Positions 46,946 through 55,791 of a DNA stretch of 64,000 nt are shown in pieces. The notes under the pieces are model-generated. The model saw only the letters and a list, made by a program, of their open reading frames with translations, was not told the origin of the DNA and ran no database searches. The position numbers and the translations under genes are program-made. Numbering within the stretch: the first letter of the stretch is position 1; the number at the start of each line of letters is the position of its first letter. The DNA lies in assembly GCA_006226375.1 (NCBI GenBank), contig SBHC01000055.1:1-64000 (forward strand), given 5' to 3'. Source of the stretch: Deltaproteobacteria bacterium. Lineage in GTDB: Bacteria > Myxococcota_C > UBA6777.

Positions 46946-46951
46946 GGTGTC

Positions 46952-48007
46952 TCAGGCTCTGATTTGTTGGAGCCACAAGCTGTTGGCGGATAGCTTCAAC
47001 TGCGGAATGTATTCTTTGGGTCTTACAATTTCATTGAGCAGCGTGAAGAGCTGGTACCATTCGATGTCTTCCATCTGGACCATGGGTGCATTGAGCTGTT
47101 CGTGGAAGAAGCTGCGTCCTAAGAAATATCCTTTTTGTCCTTCAAGGATGGACGCCTCCCGACTGAGCAAATGTTGGTCCTCAATCTCTTCCCGAAGCAT
47201 TCGCAACTCTGGACTCACCAGCAAGCGAGCAAAGAGTTCGCCCACAGCCTGACCTGTCACATACGAACCACTGGCTGAGGGTTGTATCAATTGGTCATTG
47301 AGCAACAACTGCAACGTATGTTGGATGCCTTCGACGCTCAACTGCTCATGGAGATGGGGGTGCTGCTTAAAGTCACCGAGGATGGGGTATCTTCCCTCCA
47401 CACTCCAGCGTTGCTCCACGGCGTTGTGGAGGGTCTGAGCGGTCGCCGTTTGGCCCTGTTCTTCGAGGTTCTTCAATTCATACAGGGTGGCAAACTCATG
47501 GTGAAACAGGGTGAGGTTGTTTTCCGTGATGGGAGGATTCCGATTGGAAAGTTGCCTCTTCAATCCTTGCATCAGCATCTTGTCGGAGAGTATCGGGGAG
47601 AGGACTTGGGTCCCATCCTCTCGGCCCACATTCTGGACAATCACAGAACGGTATCCGTAAAAATGTTGGGGCGGAGAGCTGTCTCCTGTGGCTGAAATAC
47701 AGATGTGGTACTGCGTCAAAAAAAGCGGGATGAGCCTCTTTTGGCCTTTTGCTGTGAGTTCTTGGGTTTGTGGATCCCAGAGCTTCTTTTTGATGAGCAG
47801 GTTCAAGCCTTCTTCCGGAGGTTGTGCCGGTCGCTGGCTGGCGAGTTCACGGAAAGGAGACAGATGGCTTGGGTTCTGAAACGAAGGGATGCACAACAAC
47901 GCTTGCAACTCCAGGTTCGACAGTGAGATATTTAGCATGCGCTGCGTCTCTTGTTCCCTGTTGAGGTCGGGGGTTTCATCGAAAGGTACGGTCCATCCTT
48001 CGGTCAT
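46952..48007 (-). CDS. Protein of unknown function, possibly winged-helix-like segments
   Basis: I do not recognise this 351-residue soluble protein. It is rich in Gln, Leu and His, with no signal peptide, membrane segment or known catalytic motif. Several stretches read like helix-turn-helix or winged-helix units (for example HLHEQLSVEGIQHTLQLLLN followed by DQLIQPSASGSYVTGQAV), which is only an impression. It lies between the FHA activator gene (convergent, 6 bases) and the second kinase-cNMP gene (divergent, 127 bases), so a role in the same regulatory locus is plausible. The start is uncertain: ATG 48007 and ATG 47938 are both possible, neither with a strong ribosome-binding site. Confidence 0.65.
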   Translation of the reverse strand: MTEGWTVPFDETPDLNREQETQRMLNISLSNLELQALLCIPSFQNPSHLSPFRELASQRPAQPPEEGLNLLIKKKLWDPQTQELTAKGQKRLIPLFLTQYHICISATGDSSPPQHFYGYRSVIVQNVGREDGTQVLSPILSDKMLMQGLKRQLSNRNPPITENNLTLFHHEFATLYELKNLEEQGQTATAQTLHNAVEQRWSVEGRYPILGDFKQHPHLHEQLSVEGIQHTLQLLLNDQLIQPSASGSYVTGQAVGELFARLLVSPELRMLREEIEDQHLLSREASILEGQKGYFLGRSFFHEQLNAPMVQMEDIEWYQLFTLLNEIVRPKEYIPQLKLSANSLWLQQIRA

Positions 48008-48134
48008 TCATGGATACGTAAGTATCGATCCAATCCCTTCGATGTCAAGAACACCTTGACAATCTTTGGGGCGTCGTCCCATGCTGTGCAGCACAGAACG
48101 ACCACTTGCAATCCCAACGGACGAGCTTCGTACG

Positions 48135-50039
48135 ATGAGCCACCAACATCCAAACTCAAAAGACCACACTCCCGCTCTGTCTCCATCCGACAAGGAGACT
48201 GGCGGCGATTTCTTCCTCACACAGGCAGACTTTGAAGCCGCTGGCTCGGAAGAACTGCATGAGGAGTGGGAGCTACCACGGATCCAACTGCAGCCCGAAG
48301 AGGCTTCCGAAGGGTTGGGGCTTGCTGAGCAAGTGGCTGAGGTCGTCGCCGAGCTGGCAGAGCCGGGTGAACACGATGTTTTTCCCGAGTCGAACCCGGC
48401 GTTTGTGTCTTTGGACCACCAACAGTTAAGGATGGATCTTTCTCCCCAAATCAAACTGGGAGACGTCCTTGATTTCGGTGGACTTGGCGTGATTCGCAAA
48501 GGGTTTGACCTGAACTTGCAGCGTTGGGTGGCTGTGAAAACCTTGCAGACGGGCAAACGCTTGGATCCAATCGCCGTGCGACGGTTGATCGAAGAAGCCC
48601 AAATCATGGCCCAATTGGACCATCCCAGCATTGTTCCTGTCCATAAAATTGGCCTCGACCACGACGGCACGTTGTTCTTCACCATGAAACTTGTGCAAGG
48701 GCAAACGTTTCTTTCCTTGCTGGAAGAACAAGACTTTGAAGTTCGCTCAGAGAGAGAGCTTCAAAATCAACTGCAAGTGTTTCTCAAAGTGTGTGATGCC
48801 GTCGCCTTCGCCCACAGCCGGGGCGTGATTCACGGTGACCTGAATCCCACCCACGTTATGGTGGGCGACTTTGGTCAGGTCTATGTCATGGATTGGGGTC
48901 TAGCTCATTTGAAGAACCAGGTCCGTCCCTCAGAGCGGGGGGATGTGTACCCCATCGATTGGGAAATCACACGACGCAAAGAGCGGGCCTTGGCTCAAAC
49001 CAAAGCCGCAGGAGATGCGGGACCCCTCCGTCCTTCTGGTGGAGGCTGGCTGAACACTTCGGAGAGCCAAAACGCGTCGGAGTCGTGGAGTCAGGAGGAA
49101 CACCAATTTGGTTTGCTGGGCTACATTGCTCCCGAACAAACTCGGAAACAAAGGGCGCTGATTGATGAGCGAACCGATGTGTTTGCCCTGGGTGGACTGC
49201 TCTACAAGATCCTCACCAAACAACCGGTCTACCAGATGGAGTCATTGACTAGCGTTCTCGCTCAAGCCTCGCAGGGTGCTATCATCCCACCGGCCGAGCG
49301 AACAGGTTACGAGCTTCCCAAGAAGTTGTGTGCGATTGCAGAGCGTGCCCTCAAGAGACAACCCGAAGACCGCTTCGCAACGGTGCAAGAACTCCAAGAA
49401 CAAGTCCGTGAGTTTTTGGAGAGTGGGTGGCAATTCAAGCGCCGACTGTTCGCTGCCAACGAGACGATCGTTCGAGAAGGGGACCTGGGGCACGAAGCCT
49501 TCATCATCACCAAGGGGCGGTGCCGGGTCTACAAAACAGTGGGGCAAGACAAGGTCGTCCTTCGGGATATGGAAGCCGGCGACGTCTTCGGAGAGACCGC
49601 TGTCTTCTCCAACTCACAGACACGTACAGCAAGCGTGGAAGCTTTGGAGCCAGTCACTCTCGCAGTGGTGACAGAGCAACATTTTGAAGAGGATCTGGGG
49701 ATTGGTTACTGGCTTGGCTTGTTTGTCCGAAGCCTGGCGGAGCGATTCCGAGAACGCGACCAGGTGGCCACCGAACAAACCCAGCACCTCGACACCACCC
49801 CACTTGGCTTCAAGCTTTTGCAACACGTTCTTCAGGCTGGAAACGCAACAGGGGCTACCTGGTCGGTGCCCTGGTCACCTATCGCGCTGTGGTTGGAGAG
49901 TGAGGGAGTGGAAGGGGCTGGAGCTTGGGCTTGTCATCAACTCCAGGAGCTGGGTCTTTCCGGAAGTCTGGACCTGGAGAACAACATTCTCCTCGTGAAA
50001 CAAAAGCCTGGTGCGTTGTCCTCAGGTGAGGGTGTTTAG
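48135..50039 (+). CDS. Degenerate Ser/Thr kinase with cNMP-binding domain and possible winged-helix tail
   Basis: The 634-residue protein has an acidic N-terminal region (about 1-105), a kinase-like domain (about 107-430), a cyclic-nucleotide-binding domain (about 435-542; VFGETAVFSNSQTRTASV with the conserved Arg), and a C-terminal segment (about 557-627) that looks CRP-like winged-helix (WSVPWSPIALWL, then ACHQLQELGLSG). The ATP-binding lysine (VAVKTL, about 135) and DWG (253-255) are present. The catalytic loop reads HGDLNPTH instead of HRDLKPxN, losing the catalytic Lys and the metal-binding Asn, so it may be a pseudokinase or very weak. There is also a long insertion before APEQ. It resembles the kinase-cNMP protein at 43831. 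The start at 48135 is tentative. Confidence 0.85.
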   Translation: MSHQHPNSKDHTPALSPSDKETGGDFFLTQADFEAAGSEELHEEWELPRIQLQPEEASEGLGLAEQVAEVVAELAEPGEHDVFPESNPAFVSLDHQQLRMDLSPQIKLGDVLDFGGLGVIRKGFDLNLQRWVAVKTLQTGKRLDPIAVRRLIEEAQIMAQLDHPSIVPVHKIGLDHDGTLFFTMKLVQGQTFLSLLEEQDFEVRSERELQNQLQVFLKVCDAVAFAHSRGVIHGDLNPTHVMVGDFGQVYVMDWGLAHLKNQVRPSERGDVYPIDWEITRRKERALAQTKAAGDAGPLRPSGGGWLNTSESQNASESWSQEEHQFGLLGYIAPEQTRKQRALIDERTDVFALGGLLYKILTKQPVYQMESLTSVLAQASQGAIIPPAERTGYELPKKLCAIAERALKRQPEDRFATVQELQEQVREFLESGWQFKRRLFAANETIVREGDLGHEAFIITKGRCRVYKTVGQDKVVLRDMEAGDVFGETAVFSNSQTRTASVEALEPVTLAVVTEQHFEEDLGIGYWLGLFVRSLAERFRERDQVATEQTQHLDTTPLGFKLLQHVLQAGNATGATWSVPWSPIALWLESEGVEGAGAWACHQLQELGLSGSLDLENNILLVKQKPGALSSGEGV

Positions 50040-50332
50040 GCCTTCTTCCCATCGGACACAACGTACTCTTGCCATTCAGGGTGTCGTTCGATGTAGCCTC
50101 GTACGAAGGGGCATTGCGGAATGACGCCAAGTTGGTTTTCTTTCGCGTAGGTCAATCCTGCAACAGCCAACTGTTTGCCAATCCCTTGGCCTCCTAATTC
50201 TTCAGGCACTCCCGTGTGAATGAAGCGGATGTTGCTGTCTTCCATTCGGTAGTCCAGGACGGCAAGGTGCCCGTCTTTTTGTACTTCAAAACGATTCTCT
50301 GAAGGATTGTGTCGGACGTTTGCATCGCTCAT
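50036..50332 (-). CDS. Small GCN5-related N-acetyltransferase, YjdJ type
   Basis: The 98-residue protein fits the short YjdJ/Gcn5-like acetyltransferase family: the acetyl-CoA loop GGQGIGKQL and the C-terminal CPFVRGYIERHPEWQEYV are family hallmarks. These small proteins hold a minimal acetyl-CoA-binding fold; their substrates are unknown. AAGGAAG lies 5 bases before the ATG. Its 3' end overlaps the stop of the kinase gene by four bases, tail to tail. The pirin gene lies just upstream on the same strand, 32 bases away, so the two probably share a transcript. Confidence 0.9.
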   Translation of the reverse strand: MSDANVRHNPSENRFEVQKDGHLAVLDYRMEDSNIRFIHTGVPEELGGQGIGKQLAVAGLTYAKENQLGVIPQCPFVRGYIERHPEWQEYVVSDGKKA

Positions 50333-50364
50333 GATTTCTTCCTTTTGTGTCGCGAGAATGTGCT

Positions 50365-51390
50365 CTAGGAGTCGGTGGGTACTTCTTTGTTTCCATCGGC
50401 GTGGATAGCAAAGCGACCTTCTTGCTTCGGATGGACGGGAGAGTCGGAACCCCAGGGCCAGCCTCCGAACCCGGTCCTGCGGTACTCCATGATGGTTTCG
50501 TAGATCTCTTCCCGGGTGTTCATGACGAAGGGACCTTGTTGCACCACAGGTTCGCCGATGGGTTTTCCCTGTAGCATCAACAGCTCTGCTTCGGTTTCAC
50601 CGTTGACGAGGAGACATTCTGCATCAGCCTGTAGCTCAATGGCATGGCCCGGTTCCACCGGTTTTCCACCAGCCTGGAGAGTGGTGCCTTCAAAGAAGTA
50701 GAGCGAGCGGTTGCTGCCCGCGTTGGCAGGAGGTAGCGCAAACGTTGCTCCTGGGGCGAGCTTGAGGGTCCAAATCGCAATGTCTGACTCGGGCTGAGAG
50801 GCCCAAGAATGGGGCGGTGGTTCAGGAGGTTTGAGGTCCTGGTAGTCTCCTGCAACCACAGTCAGTTGGATGGAGTTACCGTTCTCATCCTCAAGCGTGG
50901 CTTTGGGGATGATGGAGTTCCACAGCATCTTAAAGTGACCATCCACTCGCTTTTGGGCGCTTGGAAGGTTCAGCCAGATCTGAAACAGCTCGGTGGGATT
51001 GGGCTTGTCATCATGGACAAGCGGGAACATCTCGGAGTGAACCACCCCATTGCCTGCGGTCATCCACTGCACATCTCCCAAACCAAATCGGGCCGTGGCA
51101 CCGAGAGAATCGGAGTGATCGATGTACCCTTGCCGAGCGATCGTGATGGTCTCAAACCCACGGTGAGGGTGCATGGGAAACCCCGGTACTTGTTCACCGT
51201 GGTACATGCTCCATCCATCTTTGCCAGAAAAATCCATCCCAATCTGTCTGCCCTGCAGGGAGGCCTTGGGGGCCATTTCCCCATTTCCTTCGGGGTAGTG
51301 ATCCAGATGGTGAACACAAAACAAAAATGGGTCCTGGGTTTGCCAGGGAAAGGTTAGGCGATGAATGGCTTTGACTACGTTCTTGGACAT
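50365..51390 (-). CDS. Pirin family protein
   Basis: The 341-residue bicupin has the pirin signature metal-site residues in FPMHPHRGFETITI and GVVHSE, which bind iron in characterised pirins. Pirins serve as quercetinases or redox-sensing regulators; which applies here cannot be read. The N-terminal cupin is well conserved and the C-terminal cupin is recognisable (PLAPGATFALPPA-like segment and PIGEPVVQQGPFVMN). The ATG has GGGGAG 6 bases upstream. It is followed 32 bases later by the small acetyltransferase gene. Confidence 0.92.
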   Translation of the reverse strand: MSKNVVKAIHRLTFPWQTQDPFLFCVHHLDHYPEGNGEMAPKASLQGRQIGMDFSGKDGWSMYHGEQVPGFPMHPHRGFETITIARQGYIDHSDSLGATARFGLGDVQWMTAGNGVVHSEMFPLVHDDKPNPTELFQIWLNLPSAQKRVDGHFKMLWNSIIPKATLEDENGNSIQLTVVAGDYQDLKPPEPPPHSWASQPESDIAIWTLKLAPGATFALPPANAGSNRSLYFFEGTTLQAGGKPVEPGHAIELQADAECLLVNGETEAELLMLQGKPIGEPVVQQGPFVMNTREEIYETIMEYRRTGFGGWPWGSDSPVHPKQEGRFAIHADGNKEVPTDS

Positions 51391-51625
51391 GGTATTCTCC
51401 CCTATGAAATCCTATCTGCCTGACTGCAGAACCTGACATCTTGCCTTTCTTATTCCTTCGCTAAGGTTTCCAAACTCTTGGCCAGGGAGCGTTTGTCAAG
51501 TTGCCCGTGGAGGTGTGGTTGCAGAACGTACTACTATCTACAAGGAGATAGCTCTGAGTCTCCTGTTCGGGAGTCGAAAGGAATCGTCGTCTTCCCTATA
51601 GCCTTGCTGACGTGAAAGTGGCCTG

Positions 51626-52798
51626 ATGAAACGCTCTAGAATCCTGATGATTGAGTTCAACGAAGACTTTACTGTGGGAGGCTCCCACCAGGTCTTGTTT
51701 GATCTCGCAACCCACCTCGACCCGGAACGCTTTGAACCTGTGTGCGCCTTTCGACAAAACAACATGTTTGCGCAACGGCTCCAGTCTGCAGGCGTTGAGG
51801 TTCACTTGTTTGAAGAACAAAGGAAGAAAGAAGTTCGCCTGCTCCATTCTTCCTCCTGGCTGCAGAAGATGCGAGGGCGCCTGTATGCTCTGCGATGGAG
51901 GCTGCGCTTCCTTCGAAAACATCGGATTGATCTGGTTCTCATTAATAACACCCCGAACTTTGGTTTAAATACGTGGTTGCCCCTTGCACACTTGCTGCGG
52001 CTCTCGTGTTTTGCGAATGCGATGGGAGAGGTCTTCCCCGTACAAGGTGCCTTGAACAAGAAGCTCTTTCGGTCGTTCGATAAGGTGCTCGCGATCAGTC
52101 AGCACATGAAACGAGAGTCTCTTGCCGCTGGAATTCCGGAACGTTGCATTGATGTGTTCCCTCTCAGCGTTGACCTTGAAGCGTTTCGCAGCAGGCTCTC
52201 CAAAGAGCCTGCTGCGGTCCGGGAGGAGCTGGGCTTGTCGGATGAGCAAGTACTCGCTGTCATGGTGGGGAACATCCGCGAGTGGAAAGGCCAGCATGTC
52301 GTTCTTCAAGCGATCTCGCAGCTTCCCGAAGATGTGAAGAAGCGCTTGTTTGTGGCGTTTGTCGGCGCGGTCTCCAAAGATGACAGCGACTACAACGAGC
52401 GCCTGCAACAGATGGTGAAAGAGGAGGGGCTTGCACCTTATGTGACGTTTCTTGGTTCACGTAGGGATGTACCAGACTTGTTTCGAGCCGCAGACTTTGC
52501 CATCCATGCGTCCACAACGCCCGAACCTTTTGGGCTTGTTGTGCCCGAAGCGATGTCCGTGGGGACTCCTGTGATTGGGACAACCATCGGCGGTCCAGGT
52601 GAGGTCATAACCCAAACGTCTGGGATGACCTTTGACCCAAGTGTTCCCGAACAACTCACCCAATGCCTACAAACTCTGGTGAGAGACCAAGCGCTGCGGG
52701 AGTCTTTGAGCCGAGGCGCGATCCAACGAGCCGAAGAGTATGACCTTCCTCGTTACGTCGAACATATGGAGCAACTTTACGAGCAAGCCTTGCGTTAA
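51626..52798 (+). CDS. Glycosyltransferase family 4 (GT-B fold)
   Basis: The 390-residue enzyme has the GT4 C-terminal signatures: MVGNIREWKGQHVVLQA, the nucleotide-sugar-binding GSRRDVPDLFRAADFAIHAS, and the EX7E motif as EPFGLVVPE, followed by GTPVIGT. The N-terminal domain begins RILMIEFNEDFTVGGSHQVL, typical of acceptor-binding GT-B halves. It should transfer a sugar from a nucleotide or lipid donor during surface polysaccharide or glycolipid synthesis. No other sugar-polymer gene is adjacent, so it looks isolated. The ATG at 51626 has only a weak ribosome-binding site. Confidence 0.92.
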   Translation: MKRSRILMIEFNEDFTVGGSHQVLFDLATHLDPERFEPVCAFRQNNMFAQRLQSAGVEVHLFEEQRKKEVRLLHSSSWLQKMRGRLYALRWRLRFLRKHRIDLVLINNTPNFGLNTWLPLAHLLRLSCFANAMGEVFPVQGALNKKLFRSFDKVLAISQHMKRESLAAGIPERCIDVFPLSVDLEAFRSRLSKEPAAVREELGLSDEQVLAVMVGNIREWKGQHVVLQAISQLPEDVKKRLFVAFVGAVSKDDSDYNERLQQMVKEEGLAPYVTFLGSRRDVPDLFRAADFAIHASTTPEPFGLVVPEAMSVGTPVIGTTIGGPGEVITQTSGMTFDPSVPEQLTQCLQTLVRDQALRESLSRGAIQRAEEYDLPRYVEHMEQLYEQALR

Positions 52799-52983
52799 CC
52801 TTCTTCTTCGTACCACCGCTTGGGTGTGATTCTATCTAATCCTCCATCAGCGGCTCTGCAGGCAAAGTTGTTGAAGAAGTGTGCAAGGTCCCAAATGGTT
52901 GCTGCACTTCGGCCCTTGTCTCATGTAAAGTCGGGAGAACGACAAGAGGTTGCTCATCGTCGCACCAGGGGGTTTAGGAGGAC

Positions 52984-54363
52984 ATGGTGAATCAGTTCCA
53001 AGCGGGCCAAATGCCAGAGTTAGAAGCCAAAGGGTGGTCGGGTCACTTTGCATCCATGCGCAGTGACCCTTTGGGAACGATGGAGCGAGCCAGCGCAATG
53101 GGCGATTTGGTCCGACTGCGTTTTGGTCCCTTCTATGCCTACGGCGTGTTTCATCCCGTTCATGCCCAACATGTATTGGTGCAAAACGCTCAAAACTACG
53201 AAAAACAAACCCGTGGGTATGCCAAGCTGCGGCTGTTGCTGGGCAATGGACTGGTCACCAGCGAAGGTGACTTTTGGCGAAGGCAGCGACGCATCGCGCA
53301 GCCGGCCTTCCACCGGGAGCGAATCGCTGGGTTTGTGCAGAACATGGCAGAAGCAACCCGAGATCTTGCGAGTCGTTGGTCTCAAGCGGCCTCACCGACT
53401 CTAACTTCCAACATCTCCGAAGACATGATGAAGCTGACCTTGCGGATTGCAGGGGAGACGCTTTGCAGTCGGGACATCAGCGGAGAAGCCGATCGTTTGG
53501 GTGGTTCCTTGAAGCATGTGTTGGAGCATTTCCACTGGCTGACGAACGCACCCATCCCTTATCCCGAGTATTGGCCGACTCTTGGCAACGTTCGTTTTTG
53601 GCAGGCTATGCGCAACATCGAGCGTGTGTTGGCGGATCTCATTGAGGAGCGGCGACGCTCCAACGAAGTACACCATGACCTCCTGTCGATGTTTATGGAA
53701 GCCGTCGATGAAGAAACTGGCGAGCAAATGGACGACCGTCAGCTCCTCGACGAAGCCAAAACCATGCTTGGAGCGGGCCACGAGACGACAGCTGTTGCGC
53801 TGAGTTGGGCTTTGTATCTCTTGTCCCAACATCCTGAGGTCGCTGATCGTTTGGCGGAAGAAGCGGAGGCTGTTCTGGGAGACAAGTTACCCACACCCGA
53901 GACCGTGAGCCAGTTGACGTACGCCAACCAGGTGTTCAACGAAACCATGCGGTTGTATCCTCCGGTGTGGGCATTTGCACGGCGTGCCAAAGACGACGAC
54001 ACCATCGGGGGTTTTCGGGTCCCGAAGGGTGCGATTGTGTTCGTTGGGATCCGAGACCTCCATCGACATCCGGAGTATTGGGAGAATCCGCAGACCTTTG
54101 ACCCTGACCGCTTTGCACCTGAACGCGTGGAAGCCCGTCGCAAATTGCCCTCAGGCAAGCACTCCTTCATCCCGTTCATTGCAGGCCAACGCAAGTGTAT
54201 CGGCGACCACTTCGCCTTGACCGAAGGAACCCTGGTCCTCGCGATGCTGGGCCAGCGGTTTCGTTTTGAAAGAAAGCCCGGATACCAAGAAATCGCAGCC
54301 GAACCTCGACTCACTCTCCGGCCCAAAGACGGTGACTTGCCGCTGGTCATCCACCCACGTTGA
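52984..54363 (+). CDS. Cytochrome P450 (second)
   Basis: The 459-residue P450 has AGHETT (264-269) in the I helix, ETMR (320-323) as ExxR, the PERF-like segment FDPDRF, and the heme loop FIAGQRKCIG with the proximal Cys at 405. It is of the same general bacterial class as the first P450 at 8.6-10.0 kb but clearly divergent. As with the first, no redox partner is adjacent. The start at 52984 lies shortly after GGAGGAC. It converges with the RNA ligase gene, with a strong stem-loop between them. Confidence 0.95.
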   Translation: MVNQFQAGQMPELEAKGWSGHFASMRSDPLGTMERASAMGDLVRLRFGPFYAYGVFHPVHAQHVLVQNAQNYEKQTRGYAKLRLLLGNGLVTSEGDFWRRQRRIAQPAFHRERIAGFVQNMAEATRDLASRWSQAASPTLTSNISEDMMKLTLRIAGETLCSRDISGEADRLGGSLKHVLEHFHWLTNAPIPYPEYWPTLGNVRFWQAMRNIERVLADLIEERRRSNEVHHDLLSMFMEAVDEETGEQMDDRQLLDEAKTMLGAGHETTAVALSWALYLLSQHPEVADRLAEEAEAVLGDKLPTPETVSQLTYANQVFNETMRLYPPVWAFARRAKDDDTIGGFRVPKGAIVFVGIRDLHRHPEYWENPQTFDPDRFAPERVEARRKLPSGKHSFIPFIAGQRKCIGDHFALTEGTLVLAMLGQRFRFERKPGYQEIAAEPRLTLRPKDGDLPLVIHPR

Positions 54364-54405
54364 TGAACGTCCGATGCGTGAGTAGGTTGTGTTCCTTGGC
54401 GGGTT

Positions 54406-54440
54406 GGGAGTTCTGGAGGCTCCACCCCTCCAGAACCCTC
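54406..54440. terminator. Stem-loop between convergent P450 and RNA ligase genes
   Basis: GTTCTGGAGG (54410-54419) pairs perfectly with CCTCCAGAAC (54427-54436) around a 7-base loop, and the stem can extend further with one mismatch. It sits in the 81-base gap between two convergent stop codons, as expected of a bidirectional terminator. There is no T-run, so it may instead protect 3' ends or act with Rho. Confidence 0.45.
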
Positions 54441-54444
54441 CGTC

Positions 54445-55791
54445 TCACGAATCGAGCTGTTGCTTGATCTCTTGAAAGAACCACTGTCGGGCAGCGTTCA
54501 TGGCAGGTTTGCTGACTTGTTTCCATTCCAGCCCGCTGGCTTCTAATTCGGCCACGGATTCTTTCTGTATGTCATGGCCGATCCACTTGAGAAAGCCTCC
54601 CAGTTCTTTCATCGTGAGGGGTCGTTCGCAGGTCTCTCCTATCGCTTGTTCCAGCCTTGCAGGGGTGACGAACATGGCAACAAAGTCGTCCACGTGCTTG
54701 GCGACTTCCGGGTCAATCTGGACGGCTTGCTTCTGTCGAACCACTCGATGCTTTTCGCCTTTGGCCTTGAACATAAAGTCGGTGCAGGGGTCCCGAGGGA
54801 TGGGCTGGGTTTTGGCCTCTTCCAGGTAGGGGTACATCACGAGTCCTTCGCCAACCCCATCGACGCCAAAATTCTCAGACACCCATGGATCTCGAGTCTC
54901 GACCGCTTCGACCCATTCGTTGAGGGTTTGGGAAGCTTCTTGAAGCGTCTCGGTGTTGCCAAAGTCGAGAGTGATGGACTCTTTGTACCAGGGAAGCACA
55001 AAGATGTCGGGGTGGTCCGGTAACAAACTGCGGATTCGTGCGGGTTCAATGTCGATGGTTGCTTCGTTGGTGTTGTGGTCACCGTATTGGATGGCAAAGA
55101 CAGCTAAGACCCTTCGGTCAATGCCTGCGATCGCGACCTTCCTTTGAATCCCTTTGCCACACCACTCACCAAACACAATCGCAGGCCCTAACGATTTGCC
55201 GAGGGCCGCGAAGTAGTCTCGATGAGCCTCCACCCATTGGGCGAATTGGTAGTTGTCATCTTCTACCGTGAGCAGGCGGGTGCGGCTTTGCGCCACCACA
55301 GAGCCGTCCGGCGACAACTGGACCGCAGCGTTGCTTCCATCCAGCTTGATTTTTCCCTTGAAGGTCAGGACTGGGTAGACAAACGAGTCTCCCTCCCGTT
55401 CTTTGACCTTCTCCAAGTTCACGCGGAGGTTCGGGAGCTGTTGGATGCTGGTCCACTTCACCACCGTTGCGTCCTCATTCGTAGGTTGGGCGTCTTCTTG
55501 AACCCTTCCATATTCTTCCGTGAGATCCGTGCCGACCTCGACTTGTACTTTGCCGAGCGCCATTCCAAAGGAGTCCACGCCGCGGAGGGATGCCTTCTTG
55601 ATTCGCGTGCCGTCTTTGAGGACGCTTCCAACCGTCGCGACGGCTGCGATGTCACCCACCTGGTAGGTATTCTCCAGGTTGGCTATCACGCGGAGGTCTT
55701 CGACTCCTGGAGCCTGAAAGGTGTAGATGTGCAGCGCGTTGGCGTTGGGATGACTCTCTTCGAATACAACTTGCATCGCGAGTACCGGCAT
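54445..55791 (-). CDS. RNA ligase with N-terminal tRNA-binding-like OB domain
   Basis: The 448-residue protein belongs to the covalent nucleotidyltransferase superfamily. Motif I is KLDG with the predicted AMP-accepting Lys149. Motif III is VFGEWCG (about 206-212), motif IV EGLVMYP (Glu315), and motif V FMFKAKG (Lys342 and Lys344). The first about 95 residues resemble the EMAPII/Arc1p-type tRNA-binding OB fold (HPNANALHI, LRGVDSFGMAL). An N-terminal OB domain before the ligase core is the arrangement of the Rnl5 group typified by Naegleria RNA ligase. It probably seals breaks in RNA, perhaps tRNA. AAGGAG lies 6 bases before ATG 55791; an upstream ATG at 55920 is unlikely. Confidence 0.85.
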   Translation of the reverse strand: MPVLAMQVVFEESHPNANALHIYTFQAPGVEDLRVIANLENTYQVGDIAAVATVGSVLKDGTRIKKASLRGVDSFGMALGKVQVEVGTDLTEEYGRVQEDAQPTNEDATVVKWTSIQQLPNLRVNLEKVKEREGDSFVYPVLTFKGKIKLDGSNAAVQLSPDGSVVAQSRTRLLTVEDDNYQFAQWVEAHRDYFAALGKSLGPAIVFGEWCGKGIQRKVAIAGIDRRVLAVFAIQYGDHNTNEATIDIEPARIRSLLPDHPDIFVLPWYKESITLDFGNTETLQEASQTLNEWVEAVETRDPWVSENFGVDGVGEGLVMYPYLEEAKTQPIPRDPCTDFMFKAKGEKHRVVRQKQAVQIDPEVAKHVDDFVAMFVTPARLEQAIGETCERPLTMKELGGFLKWIGHDIQKESVAELEASGLEWKQVSKPAMNAARQWFFQEIKQQLDS

